From assembly GCA_050950785.1 (NCBI GenBank), contig JBMNIG010000004.1:26908-90907 (forward strand): a stretch of DNA of 64,000 nt. The letters run 5' to 3'. The position numbers and the translations under genes are program-made. The number at the start of each line of letters is the position of its first letter. Positions within the stretch are counted from its first letter, which is position 1. This document shows, piece by piece, positions 25,703-34,657 of the stretch. Source of the DNA: JAAYOS01 sp050950785. GTDB lineage: Bacteria > Bacillota > Clostridia > Oscillospirales > JAAYOS01. The notes under the pieces were generated by a model. The model had not been told where the DNA came from. It saw only the letters and a list, made by a program, of their open reading frames with translations, and made no database searches.

Positions 25703-27163
25703 CTAAGAACAGACACAGCCCTTGTCTTTTTGAAGTTGTAATTGCAGTATGGTTTGTTGTCCAAGGAAAATCAGCAGCTGCCATTTACCCGGCATGTTGT
25801 CAGCATCACGAAGCATATCAACGTTATTGAGAACTCTGTAATTGTTGGTCTTATGTGGGCGCAAGAAGTTGTAATAAGCAACCCAAAGTGCGACACTGTA
25901 GTTGGCACCATCAAAATTATCGTATCCACAAGTGACGCGATAAGAAGCCTTGAAAGTACGATTAAGGCGCTCGACGATCTGCTTAAAAGGACGGAATTCA
26001 GTGGAAACCTCATCATCATTTGTAAGACCAATAACTTGAGTGATATCAAAGTGTAGTCCACCATTTTCTTCTTTAGCAAACTGTTGTGCTGCTAAAGGAT
26101 AGGCACTATAACCGTCAGCAATGAAGTAAAACTTTTCGGGAATTTTTCTAAGATGCCTAAAGGCCATGCGCATGGCAATAATGCATGGACCAACACCACG
26201 ATTATCTGAGACTTGATAACCGATGATGGATCGTGAGATTGCATCCATAATAAACCAAATATAGCCTTTAAGGCCACGAACTTTGATATAGGTTTCGTCA
26301 GCCACCATAGTATTGGAGGCTTTGTAATCGTAATGGTCAACGAAAGGCTTAATGACAGTGGCAGCCGTTTTTGCATAGTTGGCCACCATGGTATGGGATA
26401 CCTGAATGTTATATAGATCTCTAAGTGCCTGTGAAGTCTTACGAAGGGAAAGTCCAAGGTTCACATGAAGAGTTAAGCAAAGAGACATGATGTAAGCATT
26501 GTTCTTGGTGAATTTCAAAGACGAGGCATTCTTGGGTAAGGAATCTAAATCCATGCTGAAGAAGTCTACGGTGAACTCGCGGTAGATATAATGGAGCTTA
26601 TATTTGTTTTTGCCAAAATCTTCGAGATCCTTCGGATCAACTTTTTTAAGATTATGTAGGTAGTATGAGCATCTAGTATTAACACATTTGTGTATGATGA
26701 AATGCTTACGGTCTTTCTTGTGAACAAGTGCATGTCCGCAATAAGGGCAACGCAGTTTAAGAGGTTGGTTGTACTTGTTTTCTGAACTAAATCGGGTCTG
26801 GCATACCTTGCAAAGCACTTGACCCTTGGAGCCATTATTCTTGTATAAATAAGGCGAAGGTGCACCGCAACGAGGGCAGTGGCACTCCTCCGGAATATCA
26901 CATTTTCTACGACGCCTAACCGGCTTGACAGTGTAGTTGTAACGTTCTTTGTAGTACTGGATAAGAAGAAGATAATCAACAATCTCATAGTTAATTACAA
27001 CGGGAAGAATATCAGTTTTAAACTTTTGATATTTAGGGGAATGAGAATCGTCAAAGTTCCACTGCTTGAGTGGAATGAATTTTGCGATGAAACGCGTTAA
27101 CCAACAAATTTGGTAATATTGGTATTGGATTAGAGTAAGTAAATAGGTTATAATTGAAGACAT
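25703..27163 (-). CDS. DDE transposase with N-terminal zinc fingers (IS6/IS240-like catalytic domain)
   Basis: A 486-residue transposase. The N-terminal half carries CxxC pairs of zinc-ribbon type (CHCPRCGAP, CKVCQTRF, CPYCGHA) and a helix-turn-helix (LSLRKTSQALRDLYNIQVSHT). The integrase-like core has its three acidic residues in VADETYIKV, FIADGYSAYP and IVERLNRTFKASYR, followed by the YYNFLRPH box typical of IS6/IS240-type enzymes. The ATG at 27163 follows AAAGGATG. The gene is intact. I could not find convincing terminal inverted repeats or a target duplication, so the element's edges are not set. It separates argS from the spoIIA operon. Confidence 0.85.
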   Translation of the reverse strand: MSSIITYLLTLIQYQYYQICWLTRFIAKFIPLKQWNFDDSHSPKYQKFKTDILPVVINYEIVDYLLLIQYYKERYNYTVKPVRRRRKCDIPEECHCPRCGAPSPYLYKNNGSKGQVLCKVCQTRFSSENKYNQPLKLRCPYCGHALVHKKDRKHFIIHKCVNTRCSYYLHNLKKVDPKDLEDFGKNKYKLHYIYREFTVDFFSMDLDSLPKNASSLKFTKNNAYIMSLCLTLHVNLGLSLRKTSQALRDLYNIQVSHTMVANYAKTAATVIKPFVDHYDYKASNTMVADETYIKVRGLKGYIWFIMDAISRSIIGYQVSDNRGVGPCIIAMRMAFRHLRKIPEKFYFIADGYSAYPLAAQQFAKEENGGLHFDITQVIGLTNDDEVSTEFRPFKQIVERLNRTFKASYRVTCGYDNFDGANYSVALWVAYYNFLRPHKTNNYRVLNNVDMLRDADNMPGKWQLLIFLGQQTILQLQLQKDKGCVCS

Positions 27164-27238
27164 AACAATGACATCCTTTCAGGGATTTTTGGTGTGTGGT
27201 AACTTCAATTATAACTGAAAATGGGGGGTCATTGTTAT
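27162..27238. repeat. Inverted repeat over the transposase start codon
   Basis: ATAACAATGAC (27162-27172) and its exact complement (27228-27238). In transposase mRNA read in from outside, the stem would close over the start codon region, a known way for IS elements to limit transposase made from neighbouring promoters. That function is inferred. Confidence 0.45.
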
Positions 27239-27338
27239 TTTTATGTAAAAAAATCAGAAACCCTTGAAAATAAAGGGTTATTCCAAAAAAAGGAGTGTCA
27301 GACTTGACACTACCGTTTTTTCTTGGGAGGTCAGATAT

Positions 27339-27644
27339 ATGAAAATAAAGGTCAGGGACACGGAGGACGGTCTGATCATTAAACTTTCGGGAGAACTTGA
27401 TCATCATGCCGCAAAAAATGCCCTGAAAGAGATTGCCGACACTACTGAAGAACTAGTACCGACAGTTTGTACTCTTGACATGTCTGAAGTTACATTTATG
27501 GACAGCTCCGGTATAGCAGTTGTACTTGGTCTCTATCGGAAAATGTCGGAAGTGGGAGGAAAAGTTATTATAAAAAACGCGCCACCTAATGTGATGAAGG
27601 TGTTCAAAACTGCACGACTCGAGCGTATTGTAACGTTTGAATAG
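27339..27644 (+). CDS. spoIIAA: Anti-sigma F factor antagonist SpoIIAA
   Basis: A STAS-domain protein of 101 residues. Dephosphorylated SpoIIAA frees sigma F by binding SpoIIAB. The phosphoacceptor is S57 in FMDSSGIAV, the counterpart of B. subtilis Ser58. GGGAGG is nine bases before the ATG at 27339; the longer in-frame extension upstream is not supported. It is the first gene of spoIIAA-spoIIAB-sigF. The gap to the transposase gene is only 175 bp, and I see no clear sigma-H promoter (AGGA-type -35 with GAAT) there. Confidence 0.95.
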   Translation: MKIKVRDTEDGLIIKLSGELDHHAAKNALKEIADTTEELVPTVCTLDMSEVTFMDSSGIAVVLGLYRKMSEVGGKVIIKNAPPNVMKVFKTARLERIVTFE

Positions 27645-27658
27645 AGAGAGGGATACAT

Positions 27659-28114
27659 ATGAGCATACATAACAGATATCCTGTTAATGAAATGAAACTG
27701 GAATTTCCTAGTCGGTCAATAAATGAAGGGTTTGCCAGAGCCGCTATTGCCGGGTTTGCAGCACAACTCGATCCAACTCTTGATGAACTCAACGACATAA
27801 AGACTGCTGTGAGCGAAGCTGTTACAAACTGTATCGTTCATGCGTACCCTGAAAAAATGGGTACTGTAATGCTCAGAGGACGCATATATGAGGATGGTGT
27901 GCTTGAGATTACAGTGCGGGACCGGGGAGTCGGCATAGAAGATGTCAAGAAGGCAAGGGTACCAATGTTTACCACAGGCAATGAAGAGCGCTCAGGTATG
28001 GGTTTTACTATAATGGAAAGTTTTATGGACAAGCTTTATGTGCGTTCAAAGGTCGGGGGAGGAACCACAGTGCGAATGATCAAGAGAATAACCCCACGGA
28101 ATACAGTGCGGTGA
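27659..28114 (+). CDS. spoIIAB: Anti-sigma F factor SpoIIAB (serine kinase)
   Basis: A GHKL-fold protein of 151 residues that holds sigma F inactive in the predivisional cell and phosphorylates SpoIIAA. The ATP site shows AVSEAVTNCIVHAY (N box), VRDRGVGIED (G1 box) and RSGMGFTIM (G2 box). It lies 14 bp after spoIIAA, with AGAGAGGG before its ATG, and overlaps sigF by 4 bp. Confidence 0.95.
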   Translation: MSIHNRYPVNEMKLEFPSRSINEGFARAAIAGFAAQLDPTLDELNDIKTAVSEAVTNCIVHAYPEKMGTVMLRGRIYEDGVLEITVRDRGVGIEDVKKARVPMFTTGNEERSGMGFTIMESFMDKLYVRSKVGGGTTVRMIKRITPRNTVR

Positions 28115-28833
28115 AGCATGTGAGCAACATTGATGATATGACTGCGCTCATTCGGATAGCGAAAACGGGCGATAAGGATGCAGCCGAAACGCTGATCAAA
28201 GAGAACTCCGGACTGATATGGAGCGTTGCACGGCGTTTTTTTGGACGTGGAGTTGAAGCTGAGGATCTATATCAGCTAGGTTGTCTTGGTTTCCTTAAGG
28301 CGATCGAAGGGTACGATGAAAGTTTCGGTACCCGCTTTTCAACATATGCTGTTCCCAAAATCGCCGGTGAAATCAGAAGATTTCTCAGAGATGACGGGGC
28401 TATAAAAGTCAGTCGGAGTATCAAGGAGCGCGCAAACATAATCAGACAGGCGAGGGAACGGCTCAATCAACAATTTGGAAGGGAGCCGCTGGTGTCAGAG
28501 CTTTCGGAAGAGACCGGGATATCACCGGAGGATATTGCGGCGGCAGAAATAGCTACTGAAACTCCCGATTCGCTACAGCGGGAAAACAGTGAGGGTGGGT
28601 TTACCCTTGAAAGTGCCCTCGGAGTTGACGGAATGGAGGATGAAGTCGTAGAAAGCATTGCCCTCAAAGAGGCCATTTCGTTGCTGCCGGAGAAGGAACA
28701 GATGCTTATTTTCCTGCGTTTCTATAAGGGGCTGACACAGGACAAGACTGCAAAGGTGCTTGGCGTATCCCAGGTCCAAGTTTCAAGGATGGAAAAGAAA
28801 GCAATTGAATTTCTTAGGAAGGCAATTGCGTAG
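28111..28833 (+). CDS. sigF: RNA polymerase sigma factor SigF (forespore)
   Basis: A sigma-70 family factor of about 240 residues that switches on early forespore genes. Region 2 is seen in EDLYQLGCLGFLKAIEGYDE and RFSTYAVPKIAGEIRRFLRD; region 4 ends with LTQDKTAKVLGVSQVQVSRMEKK (helix-turn-helix). The GTG at 28111 overlaps the spoIIAB stop (GTGA); later in-frame starts at 28120 and 28138 are possible. With spoIIAA and spoIIAB immediately upstream, SigF is much more likely than SigG. The last codons are duplicated just past the stop. Confidence 0.95.
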   Translation: MKHVSNIDDMTALIRIAKTGDKDAAETLIKENSGLIWSVARRFFGRGVEAEDLYQLGCLGFLKAIEGYDESFGTRFSTYAVPKIAGEIRRFLRDDGAIKVSRSIKERANIIRQARERLNQQFGREPLVSELSEETGISPEDIAAAEIATETPDSLQRENSEGGFTLESALGVDGMEDEVVESIALKEAISLLPEKEQMLIFLRFYKGLTQDKTAKVLGVSQVQVSRMEKKAIEFLRKAIA

Positions 28834-28846
28834 GAAGGCAATTGCG
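28815..28846 (+). repeat. Perfect 16-bp tandem duplication at the sigF stop
   Basis: TAGGAAGGCAATTGCG occurs twice in a row (28815-28830, 28831-28846). The first copy encodes the C-terminus of SigF; the stop TAG is the first triplet of the second copy. Removal of one copy would still leave a stop (TAA) at the same codon. Confidence 0.9.
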
Positions 28847-28931
28847 TAAACCACTGGTAAGCAAGGGTTTTTGAGTTATTTGCATGGCACGCATAAGGTC
28901 GTTAAGGGCTTTTGCGCGCTATTTTTGTTTG

Positions 28932-28960
28932 TTTACACTGTTCTCAAATTGTGATACAAT
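28932..28960 (+). promoter_or_regulatory. Promoter of the lipoprotein-two-component operon
   Basis: TTTACA (28932-28937), 17-bp spacer, TACAAT (28955-28960), 32 bp before the lipoprotein ATG. Confidence 0.65.
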
Positions 28961-28992
28961 ACACTGTAAGATCTCTTGGGACGGAAAGAACT

Positions 28993-30375
28993 ATGATTAG
29001 ACAAAAAACGACTATTTTTTCTTTGTTTCTGGTTCTTATGATGCTTAGCAGTTGTGGTTTTTCAAGCGTCAAATCCAGTGACTTTCTTGCAGTCCCTGAA
29101 ATTGCAAGTGAATTTAAGCAACTTCAGTCCGAGATTGACAAGGCACTTGGTGTAGACGGGGAGTATGCAGCTCCCATTTCCGGTTCACGAAGACAATCGG
29201 TTCAGCTTGAGGATCTTGACAAAAACGGAACTAAGGAAGCTATCGTTTTCATGCGGACTGCAAGTGAGAAACCTCTAAAGCTGTGCCTTTTCGTCCTAGC
29301 CGATGGCATATATACCCTGAAGGCATCGGTGGAGGGCGAAGGATCGTTTTTTGACTGTGTATATTATTATGATGTAGACGGAGACGGTTACAGCGAGATA
29401 ATTGTTGGGCGATCGTTAGGATCAGGAGTGCCAAAGGCTGTATCTGTCTATTCTGTAAGTGATGACGGCTTTTTTGAGATGATGTCCAATACTTACACAG
29501 GAATTTCACTCTTTGACATGGATGATGATGGTGTAAGCGAGCTTGTTATTGTCCGACACGATCTGTCATCACTGACCGGCGTAGCAGAGGTATACTCATA
29601 CAGTGAAAGCGACAAGGCTATGCTACTTGCAGATAGCGTTTCTCTTTCATCCGGTGCGGATTCGATACTGCGCATCAAAAGCGGTTACCTTAGCGGTATG
29701 AGACCGGCAATCTTTATTTCTTCGCAATATAACAAGACAGATATTCTTACCGATATCTGTGCCTACCGAAACGGAAAGTTTGTAAACATTTCGATGAATG
29801 AAGAGATGGGCTTTAGCGCAGAAGAGGTCAAACAGTATACGATCTTTGGATCCGACATAAATGGAGATAAAATATTCGATCTACCTATGGTGGGGACGCT
29901 TCCGTCATATGAGACTCAGAAGTCATCAGAGACATTCAGAAAGATAGTCTGGCGCAATTACAACCTTTATGGCCGGGTCACTGAGGTTATGCAGACATAT
30001 CACAACAATTCTGACGGATGGTACTTTATACTTCCTGAGCAGTGGTATGATAACTTGTACATCGATCGTCGCGATTATGTAAGTGGAGAGCGCACTATCG
30101 TCTTTTCCGTGTTACCGGAAGGGGAGACGATTCCTGTGGACGTTTTGTCAATATACACACTTACAGGTGACAATAAAGAAGACCGAAGCAGACTGCCGGG
30201 ACGGTTCCGTATTATAACCGAACAGACTAAGAGCTTAAGAAGGGACACGATATTTGCGGCTTATCTGGCTGAGCTGCCACCTGAGTTGGCGGATTACGCC
30301 ATTTCCGAAGAGGATGTTATAAAATCCTTTAGGTTGATACAGACTGAATGGCTTACCGGGGAGTTGAATTCATGA
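28993..30375 (+). CDS. Lipoprotein with FG-GAP/EF-hand-like repeats, linked to a two-component system
   Basis: The protein (460 residues) begins with a lipoprotein signal peptide (MIRQKTTIFSLFLVLMMLSSC), the lipobox LSSC giving lipidated Cys near residue 21. The exported part has at least four calcium-loop-like repeats of FG-GAP/VCBS style: DLDKNGTKEAIVF, DVDGDGYSEIIVG, DMDDDGVSELVIV and DINGDKIFDLPMV. These suggest a beta-propeller on the outer membrane face. The start at 28993 follows the promoter and gives the signal peptide. Its stop overlaps the response regulator start by 4 bp, so it is co-translated with a PhoB-type regulator and histidine kinase and may be an accessory sensor. Function unknown. 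Confidence 0.8.
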   Translation: MIRQKTTIFSLFLVLMMLSSCGFSSVKSSDFLAVPEIASEFKQLQSEIDKALGVDGEYAAPISGSRRQSVQLEDLDKNGTKEAIVFMRTASEKPLKLCLFVLADGIYTLKASVEGEGSFFDCVYYYDVDGDGYSEIIVGRSLGSGVPKAVSVYSVSDDGFFEMMSNTYTGISLFDMDDDGVSELVIVRHDLSSLTGVAEVYSYSESDKAMLLADSVSLSSGADSILRIKSGYLSGMRPAIFISSQYNKTDILTDICAYRNGKFVNISMNEEMGFSAEEVKQYTIFGSDINGDKIFDLPMVGTLPSYETQKSSETFRKIVWRNYNLYGRVTEVMQTYHNNSDGWYFILPEQWYDNLYIDRRDYVSGERTIVFSVLPEGETIPVDVLSIYTLTGDNKEDRSRLPGRFRIITEQTKSLRRDTIFAAYLAELPPELADYAISEEDVIKSFRLIQTEWLTGELNS

Positions 30376-31058
30376 GAAAGATTTTGGTCCTTGAGGATGA
30401 AGCCAGTATACGTGGCTTCGTTGTGATAAACTTAAAGCGGGCCGGCTACGAGGTTCTCGAAGCTGAGACCGGAGAACAGGCCCTACAGATTTTGGCCGAT
30501 AATCCCGACATATCAGTTGCTCTTCTTGATATCATGCTTCCTGATATGGACGGGTTTGAGGTGTGCCGTAGGATACGCTCCAAGAACTCATCCATTGGTG
30601 TCATCATGCTCACGGCGAGGACACAAGAAGTAGATAAGGTCACTGGACTGATGACAGGTGCAGATGACTATGTAACAAAGCCTTTTTCACCAACCGAGCT
30701 TATTGCCAGAATAGATGCAATATGCCGTCGTGTCGGAGTTGAAGAAAGTCCCCCGCCAAGCGAACTGCATAGCGGGCCGTTCCATCTAAATGTCAAAAAC
30801 AGGACACTTGAAAAAGGCGGGGAGAGGATAAGACTCACACAGGTTGAATTTTCAATCATGAAGCTTTTTATGGAGAATCCCGACCGGGCTCTGTCCCGTG
30901 AAGAGATCCTCAATCAGGTGTGGGGAAAGGACTATTTTAGCGACCTAAAAATCGTGGATGTCAATATTCGGCGCCTTCGTATGAAAATTGAAGACGACCC
31001 CACAAACCCGGAGTTTATAACAACTATCTGGGGATTCGGTTATAAGTGGGGAAGATAA
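30372..31058 (+). CDS. OmpR/PhoB-family response regulator
   Basis: A 228-residue regulator. The receiver domain has E8-D9 for metal binding, phosphoacceptor D53 in LLDIMLPDMDG, and TKPF with the conserved lysine. The C-terminal winged helix (LTQVEFSIMKLFMENP, then VDVNIRRLRMKIEDD and TTIWGFGYKW) binds DNA. The ATG at 30372 overlaps the lipoprotein stop. Its kinase partner follows 98 bp downstream. Targets unknown. Confidence 0.93.
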   Translation: MRKILVLEDEASIRGFVVINLKRAGYEVLEAETGEQALQILADNPDISVALLDIMLPDMDGFEVCRRIRSKNSSIGVIMLTARTQEVDKVTGLMTGADDYVTKPFSPTELIARIDAICRRVGVEESPPPSELHSGPFHLNVKNRTLEKGGERIRLTQVEFSIMKLFMENPDRALSREEILNQVWGKDYFSDLKIVDVNIRRLRMKIEDDPTNPEFITTIWGFGYKWGR

Positions 31059-31156
31059 TGACCTGCTGAATATGTATCGTCTGGTTTGATACGGCTGATT
31101 TATCGGGATTAGTTGCTGCGATGTCCTATGGTCATATTTTGGGGTGTAACAGTGTT

Positions 31157-32584
31157 ATGAATAGTTCAGGTAAGGATAATATTCGGGGGATAAAAAACCG
31201 GTGGATCGTGAACAGCCTTGGCATCGTTGTGATCATACTGGTTGTTGTAATTGGATTTTTTTCTATATACATTTCAAACTACTATTATACCAATATTCTC
31301 ACCTCCCTTGAACAGAGAGCACAGGGCACCGCACGCTTTTTTAACAGCTATCTAAACCTGAGTTATTCGGATTACTATACAAGTGCCTATCAATACTCTG
31401 AGAGGTTCGAGGAAAAAAACAAGCTTGAGCTGCAGTTCATCAATTCTACAGGTCGTATAGACATATCAACATCCGGGCTTGTAGCCGGCAGCACACCTAA
31501 TACTCCCGATGTTACCGGCGCGTTGAAGGGTGGCTCACTGTCTCCATGGATCGGGATAGATCAGGCAACCGGTGAACGGGTAATTGCTGTTTCGGCTCCT
31601 CTTCTTTTTTCAAATAACCAGGTAGTTGGTGCGGTGCGTTACGTAACAAGCCTAAAGCTTGTTGACCGCCAGGTGTTTACCCTTATTTTGATCGCCTTTT
31701 CAATAGGTGTAACTATTATAATATTCGTTATAATGTCAAACCTGTACTTTATACGCTCCATAGTAAATCCTGTAAGGGAAATAAACGAAATCGCAAAGAA
31801 AATTGCAGCAGGGAGCTACGGGGTAAGGATCGACAAGGAGTTCAATGATGAAATTGGAGAGCTGTGTGACACGATCAATAACTTGTCGGTAGAGATCCGC
31901 AACGCAGAAAAAATGAAAAACGACTTCATATCCTCCGTTTCTCATGAAATCCGCACACCCCTTACTGCAATCTCTGGATGGGGCGAAACTTTACTATATA
32001 TGGATGATGCCGATGAGATGAAGAAGGGCGTTACGATCATGATGAAGGAAGCAAAACGCCTTATGAAGCTTGTTGAGGATCTCCTTGAGTTCACTATGCT
32101 TGACAGTGGGCGTCTCAAGATGAGGATGGACAAAATCGATATTGCCCTGGAGTTTGAAGAGGTAGTCTATATGTATATGGACAGCCTTAGAAAAGAAGGT
32201 ATAACGCTAAATCATTCATTTGACGAAGATATTCCGGAGATTACCGGTGACAGTGAACGACTAAAACAAGTCTTCTTCAATCTTTTGGATAATGCAGCAA
32301 AACACGGAGGAACGGGAGAAAAGATCGACACCTCAATTACCTGTGATAGAGACTGGGTGATCATTCAAATCAGGGACTACGGGCCCGGTATCCATGAAGA
32401 GGATCTAAGCTTTATAAAGCAAAAGTTTTATAAGGGCTCATCTCAAGCACGGGGCAGCGGAATAGGACTTGCAATTGCAAATGAGGTCATACTTGCTCAC
32501 AATGGCGAGTTGATCATAGAGAATGCTGAGCAAAGAGGTACAGTTGTAACAGTGAAGCTTCCAATTAAGATAAAGGCTATGTAA
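31157..32584 (+). CDS. Sensor histidine kinase
   Basis: A membrane kinase of 475 residues: first membrane helix at about residues 18-40, an extracytoplasmic sensor of roughly 130 residues, second helix near 175-197, HAMP, then the dimerisation domain with phospho-acceptor H263 in SSVSHEIRTPLTA. The ATPase domain has FFNLLDNAAKH (N box), RDYGPGIHEED (G1) and GSGIGLAIANEV (G2). The start at 31157 is preferred (GGGGTG upstream, MNSSG) over the ATG at 31121, which has no ribosome site. It should phosphorylate the regulator encoded just upstream. Signal unknown. Confidence 0.93.
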   Translation: MNSSGKDNIRGIKNRWIVNSLGIVVIILVVVIGFFSIYISNYYYTNILTSLEQRAQGTARFFNSYLNLSYSDYYTSAYQYSERFEEKNKLELQFINSTGRIDISTSGLVAGSTPNTPDVTGALKGGSLSPWIGIDQATGERVIAVSAPLLFSNNQVVGAVRYVTSLKLVDRQVFTLILIAFSIGVTIIIFVIMSNLYFIRSIVNPVREINEIAKKIAAGSYGVRIDKEFNDEIGELCDTINNLSVEIRNAEKMKNDFISSVSHEIRTPLTAISGWGETLLYMDDADEMKKGVTIMMKEAKRLMKLVEDLLEFTMLDSGRLKMRMDKIDIALEFEEVVYMYMDSLRKEGITLNHSFDEDIPEITGDSERLKQVFFNLLDNAAKHGGTGEKIDTSITCDRDWVIIQIRDYGPGIHEEDLSFIKQKFYKGSSQARGSGIGLAIANEVILAHNGELIIENAEQRGTVVTVKLPIKIKAM

Positions 32585-32617
32585 GTTTCCCTGTTTTACA
32601 TTTGATTTCAAATAATC

Positions 32618-32646
32618 TTGATTGATTTATGCTGTTATGCAATAAT
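32618..32646 (+). promoter_or_regulatory. Candidate promoter for the DUF1385-prmC pair
   Basis: TTGATT (32618-32623), 17-bp spacer, AATAAT (32641-32646). Downstream, the near-identical TGCAATTTAAGCTA and TGCATTTAAGCTA recur as direct repeats before the gene. Confidence 0.5.
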
Positions 32647-32710
32647 GCAATTTAAGCTACACATTATTGAAACTCAGTTTGCATTTAAGCTATAGCAGCG
32701 GAGGAATATG

Positions 32711-33652
32711 ATGACTAATAAAGAAAATGTCCGGAACTTCCGGACGACGATTGGCGGACAGGCTCTCATTGAGGGGATACTTATGCTTGGTCCTCAGAAG
32801 GCAGCAATTGTGGTAAATACTCCTGGGGGGCATCGAGTAAAAGAGATGCAGGTGAAAAGGGTCAAGGACAGATTTCCGGTACTTGGTCTTCCGTTGATCC
32901 GTGGTATGTTCAATTTTTTCGATTCTCTACGTATTGGAATCGGAGCTTTGATGTATTCCACCGACTTTCTTGATGAAGGTGACGACAAAGGTAAGGTCGA
33001 GCAGTGGCTTGAAAACAAATTTTCCAAAGAGAAAGCCGACAAGATAGTGATTGGTTTTGCTTTGGCGCTTGGAATACTATTACCGATAGGGTTGTTTATA
33101 CTTCTGCCTACACTGGTTGCAGGTCTCCTAGGAGGAGTAATAGGTTCGGGCATTCTAAGAAATCTCCTTGAAGGCGCACTTAGAATTCTGATATTTCTTA
33201 TATATCTGGTGCTTGTTTCCCGAATGGATGAGATGCGGCGTGTTTTTGCATATCACGGGGCTGAGCACAAATCGATATCCTGTTATGAGGCAAGGGAAGA
33301 GTTGACCGTTGAGAATGTGAGAAAACACCCACGCCAGCACCCTCGGTGCGGAACAAGTTTTCTGTTTGTTGTGATGATCATAAGTATTTTGGTATTTTCT
33401 TTTGTAAAGTGGTCAAACCCTGTTATACGAATGCTTATGCGTCTGGCTTTGCTGCCGCTTGTTGTTGGAATAAGCTACGAAATCAACAGATTCGCAGGAC
33501 GATATGATAACCTGCTTACAAAGATTTTGCGTGCGCCAGGGATGTGGCTTCAAAATCTAACTACCAGAGAGCCTGATGATTCTATGATAGAAGTGGCAAT
33601 TGATGCTCTTACCCGCGTGATACCTGATCAGGAAGGTCTGGATCGCTGGTAA
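32711..33652 (+). CDS. DUF1385 membrane protein (YqhQ-like)
   Basis: A protein of 313 residues in the YqhQ family, found in many Firmicutes and of unknown biochemical function. The N-terminal IGGQALIEGILMLGP, the central AYHGAEHKSISCYEA and HPRCGTSFLF motifs and four or more membrane helices (about residues 115-160 and 220-265) are the family's features. The second of two adjacent ATGs (32711) lies six bases from GGAGG and is preferred. prmC follows, the usual neighbour in Clostridia. Confidence 0.9.
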   Translation: MTNKENVRNFRTTIGGQALIEGILMLGPQKAAIVVNTPGGHRVKEMQVKRVKDRFPVLGLPLIRGMFNFFDSLRIGIGALMYSTDFLDEGDDKGKVEQWLENKFSKEKADKIVIGFALALGILLPIGLFILLPTLVAGLLGGVIGSGILRNLLEGALRILIFLIYLVLVSRMDEMRRVFAYHGAEHKSISCYEAREELTVENVRKHPRQHPRCGTSFLFVVMIISILVFSFVKWSNPVIRMLMRLALLPLVVGISYEINRFAGRYDNLLTKILRAPGMWLQNLTTREPDDSMIEVAIDALTRVIPDQEGLDRW

Positions 33653-33689
33653 ACAGAGCGCTAAATATAAGCTGTATGGGGGATGGGAC

Positions 33690-34550
33690 GTGGCGACAAC
33701 ATATAATGATCTTTATCTCGATATAAGACAGCAGCTTATCGATCGTGGCATCACTCAACCATCTTTGGAAGCGCGGGAAATAGTTACCTTTGTTGCGGGA
33801 AAGACACGGGAGGAGTTTTTTAGGGACGCACGAATATATGTCCCGGAACATGTTTACCGTGGATCATATGAACTTCTTGAGCGCAGGCTTAGGGGCGAGC
33901 CGCTTGCCTATATAATAGGTGAGTGGGAGTTTATGGGCATTCCACTTGACATTGACCTCAATGTGCTGATACCCAGAGTCGACACGGAGCTATTAGCAGA
34001 GCAGGCAATAAAGTGGGTAGATGGTAAAAAAGACTGTCGTGTTCTTGATTTATGTACAGGCAGTGGCTGTCTTGGGATATCTATTGCAATGAACACATCT
34101 CCTGATTGTCGGGTGATTTTGGCAGATATATCACAAAAGGCTCTTGCAGTAGCTCGCAGAAACATTCGAAGGCACGATTTGTCGGGGCGGGTCGCATGCG
34201 TACGAGCTGACGCGATGAAGCCGGGATCGATTTCTTTGGGACTTTATGATCTTATTGTATCAAATCCCCCTTACATACCGTCAGGTGACATCTTGAACCT
34301 TGATCCTTCAGTCAAAGACTATGAGCCGCTCATGGCCCTGGACGGCGGTGATGACGGACTTGATTTTTACCGCTCGATTGCTTCAGGTTACTATCCGTTG
34401 CTGAAAAAAGGTGCTGCCTTGATGTTTGAATGTGGAATAGGTCAAGCGCAAGATGTTAGAGACATTCTGCTCAAAAATGGTTATTCCGAGATCAATATTT
34501 TACAAGACACTCAGGGTATCGATAGGGTCGTGACTTGTATTCTTGAATAA
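33690..34550 (+). CDS. prmC: Release factor glutamine methyltransferase
   Basis: A SAM-dependent methyltransferase of 286 residues that modifies the GGQ glutamine of peptide release factors. An N-terminal helical domain (EFFRDARIYVPE, RRLRGEPLAYIIG) leads to the catalytic domain with the SAM loop VLDLCTGSGCLGI and the NPPY motif (VSNPPYIPSGD) that holds the glutamine. The start is a GTG at 33690 behind GGGGGATGGGA. prfA, often adjacent, is absent. Confidence 0.93.
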   Translation: MATTYNDLYLDIRQQLIDRGITQPSLEAREIVTFVAGKTREEFFRDARIYVPEHVYRGSYELLERRLRGEPLAYIIGEWEFMGIPLDIDLNVLIPRVDTELLAEQAIKWVDGKKDCRVLDLCTGSGCLGISIAMNTSPDCRVILADISQKALAVARRNIRRHDLSGRVACVRADAMKPGSISLGLYDLIVSNPPYIPSGDILNLDPSVKDYEPLMALDGGDDGLDFYRSIASGYYPLLKKGAALMFECGIGQAQDVRDILLKNGYSEINILQDTQGIDRVVTCILE

Positions 34551-34586
34551 CATTCTTTAGTAAGCGAAAAAACTTATAAATAGTTG

Positions 34587-34615
34587 TTGTATAATAACTG
34601 CATAAGCTATATAAT
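34587..34615 (+). promoter_or_regulatory. recA promoter
   Basis: TTGTAT (34587-34592), 17-bp spacer, TATAAT (34610-34615). A partial LexA-like half-site pair, GAAC-N4-GTTA, lies next to the recA start codon but departs from the Firmicute SOS box. Confidence 0.55.
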
Positions 34616-34657
34616 GTAACTACCAATAAATACCAATCAAAGAAGGGAACACCTGTT

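Noticed and set aside
25436..27338. Defined ends for the IS carrying the 486-residue transposase
   Set aside because: I compared both flanks for terminal inverted repeats and a short target duplication and found only weak chance matches.
31059..31156. An attenuator between the response regulator and kinase genes
   Set aside because: The 98-bp gap has no stem with a T-tract and no small ORF with a ribosome site.
34643..34657. GAAC-N4-GTTA next to the recA start as a LexA (SOS) box
   Set aside because: It differs from the Firmicute GAAC-N4-GTTC core and overlaps the ribosome-binding region; one imperfect site is not enough.
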